DNA from: Yoonia sp.
GTDB lineage: Bacteria; Pseudomonadota; Alphaproteobacteria; Rhodobacterales; Rhodobacteraceae
Assembly (NCBI GenBank): GCA_028822885.1
Contig: JAPKCP010000177.1
Coordinates: forward strand, 1 to 6,941
Direction of reading: 5' to 3'
Length of the DNA: 6,941 bases
Below, piece by piece: positions 5,687-6,941 of this stretch (the stretch's first letter is position 1; each line of letters opens with the position of its first letter). The notes under the pieces are model-generated. The model was not told where the DNA came from and did not search any database. It saw only the letters and a list, made by a program, of their open reading frames with translations. Position numbers and translations under genes: made by a program.

Positions 5687-6346
5687 ATGCGCCGCGCCGA
5701 CCGCCTCATGTCTCTTGTTCAAATCTTACGCGACGGGGCTTTGCACCGCGCCAGCGATCTTGCCAAGGCGGTTGGTGTCAGCTTGCGCACGATCTACCGT
5801 GACATGGAGACACTCGCCGCATCAGGCGTCCCCATAGAGGGCGAGCGCGGTGTCGGCTACCATGTCACCGCAGCGATCACCCTGCCCCCGTTGAATCTGT
5901 CCATGACTGAAGTTGAGGCGCTTCATCTGGGATTGATGGCCGTCGGCGGCGGGTCTGACGTCGAACTGGCGCAAGCTGCACAGTCGCTCGCCCAAAAGAT
6001 TGATGCACTGCTGCCAGAAGACAGATCGCACGGGCCTGCCCCTTATAATTTCGCAGTTTATCCGTTTGCGGATGCTGCCAAGGGGTTTCAACATCTCCCT
6101 CAAATTCGCCAAGCCTTGCGCACCCGCCAAAAACTGTTGCTCACGATTAATGGCCGCGACCGCACTGTCAGGCCGTTAAAGCTCGATTATTGGGGCAGGC
6201 TTTGGACATGCGTGGTCTGGTGCGAAACAACCCGGGGTTTTGACGATCTACGTGTTGATCAAATTAGTGCGCTGCGTATTTTACCGAGTCTATTCGTCGA
6301 TGAACCTACGAAATCGCTAAGCGCTTACAATGCGCTACGTGACTAA
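5687..6346 (+). CDS. YafY-family HTH/WYL-domain transcriptional regulator
   Basis: A 219-residue DNA-binding regulator. The N-terminal helix-turn-helix of HTH_11/DeoR type covers about 1-60. The likely recognition helix is around SLRTIYRDMETL (32-43), followed by a wing-like GERGVGYHV (52-60). A linker leads to a WYL-type domain at about 138-200, seen in RPLKLDYWGRLWTCVVWCE (162-180) and the later DLRVDQISAL (187-196). The name-giving Trp-Tyr-Leu is Trp-Thr-Cys here (173-175); related YafY proteins I recall also have Thr in the middle place. WYL domains sense ligands, often nucleic acid, and these proteins act as repressors or activators; the target here is unknown. The leader holds three inverted repeats that could be autoregulatory sites. 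It is divergent from tatA and ends seven bases before the convergent oxygenase gene. Confidence 0.85.
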   Translation: MRRADRLMSLVQILRDGALHRASDLAKAVGVSLRTIYRDMETLAASGVPIEGERGVGYHVTAAITLPPLNLSMTEVEALHLGLMAVGGGSDVELAQAAQSLAQKIDALLPEDRSHGPAPYNFAVYPFADAAKGFQHLPQIRQALRTRQKLLLTINGRDRTVRPLKLDYWGRLWTCVVWCETTRGFDDLRVDQISALRILPSLFVDEPTKSLSAYNALRD

Positions 6347-6353
6347 CGTAATG

Positions 6354-6941
6354 TTAAATCCAATCACAGATATTTGAAACCTGCGGGCGGAAATACGCAA
6401 TCATCCGCCCTTCAATCGGCGCGGTCCCCGTTCCCCAAGGCGCGACCCCATGCAACAGATGTCGATGCACAAGCGTTGCTTGACCGGGCAATACCGGCAC
6501 TTCAACGCGCGGGCATGTCGCAAAAACATCGCGGCGCGCGGCTTGGTAAATATCCGTCACATCAACGTCGCCCCAACGATCTGTAGGAACGTCAGCCAAG
6601 ACGGTGGCGAACGCTTGCTGCATGATCACATGGCTGCCCGGCCAGACGACCAAAGGGCTTGCCGTTGCTGTATTCAGCGGAAGGCCAAGAATAAAGCTGT
6701 GTGGTTCACGCAAATGCCGTCGTTTCTGCGGTCCTTCCGGCAGCAACCCATCAACATGAGCCGCATCGCGTCTGAGCCGATACCCATGCGCTGCATCTGT
6801 GTCTAAAGCGTCCTGCTGCGGATACCCCGGATAAACAACCGACAATTGGGCGCAGTGCCAGACGGAAGGTTGCGGGACAACGCCCTGCCAAGCCCCACAT
6901 AAAGGAACGCCACCAATGCTGCCGTCCGCTGCATTTGGCAG
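6354..6941 (-). CDS. Phytanoyl-CoA dioxygenase-like Fe(II)/2-oxoglutarate oxygenase (partial, 5' end outside window)
   Basis: The reading frame stays open to the right edge of the window, so only the C-terminal 195 residues are present and the true start lies beyond it. A TTG at 6845 should not be taken as the start, because the frame continues upstream with plausible sequence such as GVVPQPSVWHCAQL. The PhyH-type double-stranded beta-helix core is visible. The iron-binding HxD is HVD at fragment residues 62-64. The distal His is most likely H164 in HRHLLHGVAPW, and R179 in EGRMIAYFRP fits the 2-oxoglutarate-binding Arg. PLVVWPGSH (97-105) is also typical of the family. It therefore probably hydroxylates a small molecule using Fe(II), 2-oxoglutarate and oxygen; the substrate is unknown. 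The stop codon lies seven bases from that of the convergent WYL regulator. Confidence 0.8.
   Translation of the reverse strand: MPNAADGSIGGVPLCGAWQGVVPQPSVWHCAQLSVVYPGYPQQDALDTDAAHGYRLRRDAAHVDGLLPEGPQKRRHLREPHSFILGLPLNTATASPLVVWPGSHVIMQQAFATVLADVPTDRWGDVDVTDIYQAARRDVFATCPRVEVPVLPGQATLVHRHLLHGVAPWGTGTAPIEGRMIAYFRPQVSNICDWI

Noticed and set aside
6374..6806. Plus-strand open frames across the oxygenase gene
   Set aside because: They are antisense shadows of a frame with clear HxD...H oxygenase motifs and have no recognisable content.

Overview
The window looks like chromosomal, mostly housekeeping DNA from an alphaproteobacterium, most likely the Rhodobacteraceae/Roseobacter group. The evidence is the gene set (SurE, Pcm, an NlpD-like LytM lipoprotein, TatABC with a DUF815 ATPase, a WYL regulator), the protein style, the moderately GC-rich codon use, and two intergenic GC-rich motifs that resemble ones I remember from that family. 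The genus cannot be fixed from the sequence. I see no insertion sequence, phage gene, tRNA, rRNA or CRISPR array.

Layout. Positions 1-194 hold no recognisable gene, only a G/C hairpin-like element and a small inverted repeat next to the surE ribosome site. Positions 195-2855 (+) form a tight operon, surE-pcm-nlpD: surE and pcm overlap by four bases, and nlpD follows after 61 bases. This is the order known from gammaproteobacteria just upstream of rpoS, but no rpoS follows here. Positions 2948-5488 (-) form a second operon, read tatA-tatB-tatC-DUF815 ATPase, with four-base stop/start overlaps at tatB/tatC and tatC/ATPase. The two operons converge on a 92-base gap. Upstream of tatA, a 198-base divergent spacer with several perfect inverted repeats leads to a YafY-type HTH-WYL regulator (5687-6346, +). 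The regulator converges, with only seven bases between, on a phytanoyl-CoA-dioxygenase-like gene (-) whose 5' end lies beyond the window.

How the genes fit together. SurE (nucleotidase) and Pcm (isoaspartyl repair) belong to stress and stationary-phase upkeep. The NlpD-like lipoprotein has two LysM domains and a LytM domain that has lost most of its catalytic residues, so it is probably an activator of cell-wall amidases rather than an enzyme. TatABC builds the twin-arginine translocase, which in E. coli exports the amidases such activators control, so the two convergent operons may be loosely linked in function. The regulator and the oxygenase look like accessory genes; no link between them is shown.

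Nothing here is clearly a new system. The points most worth a second look are the degenerate LytM domain, the translationally coupled ATPase in the tat operon, the long TatC periplasmic loop and acidic tail, and the cluster of palindromes in front of the regulator.
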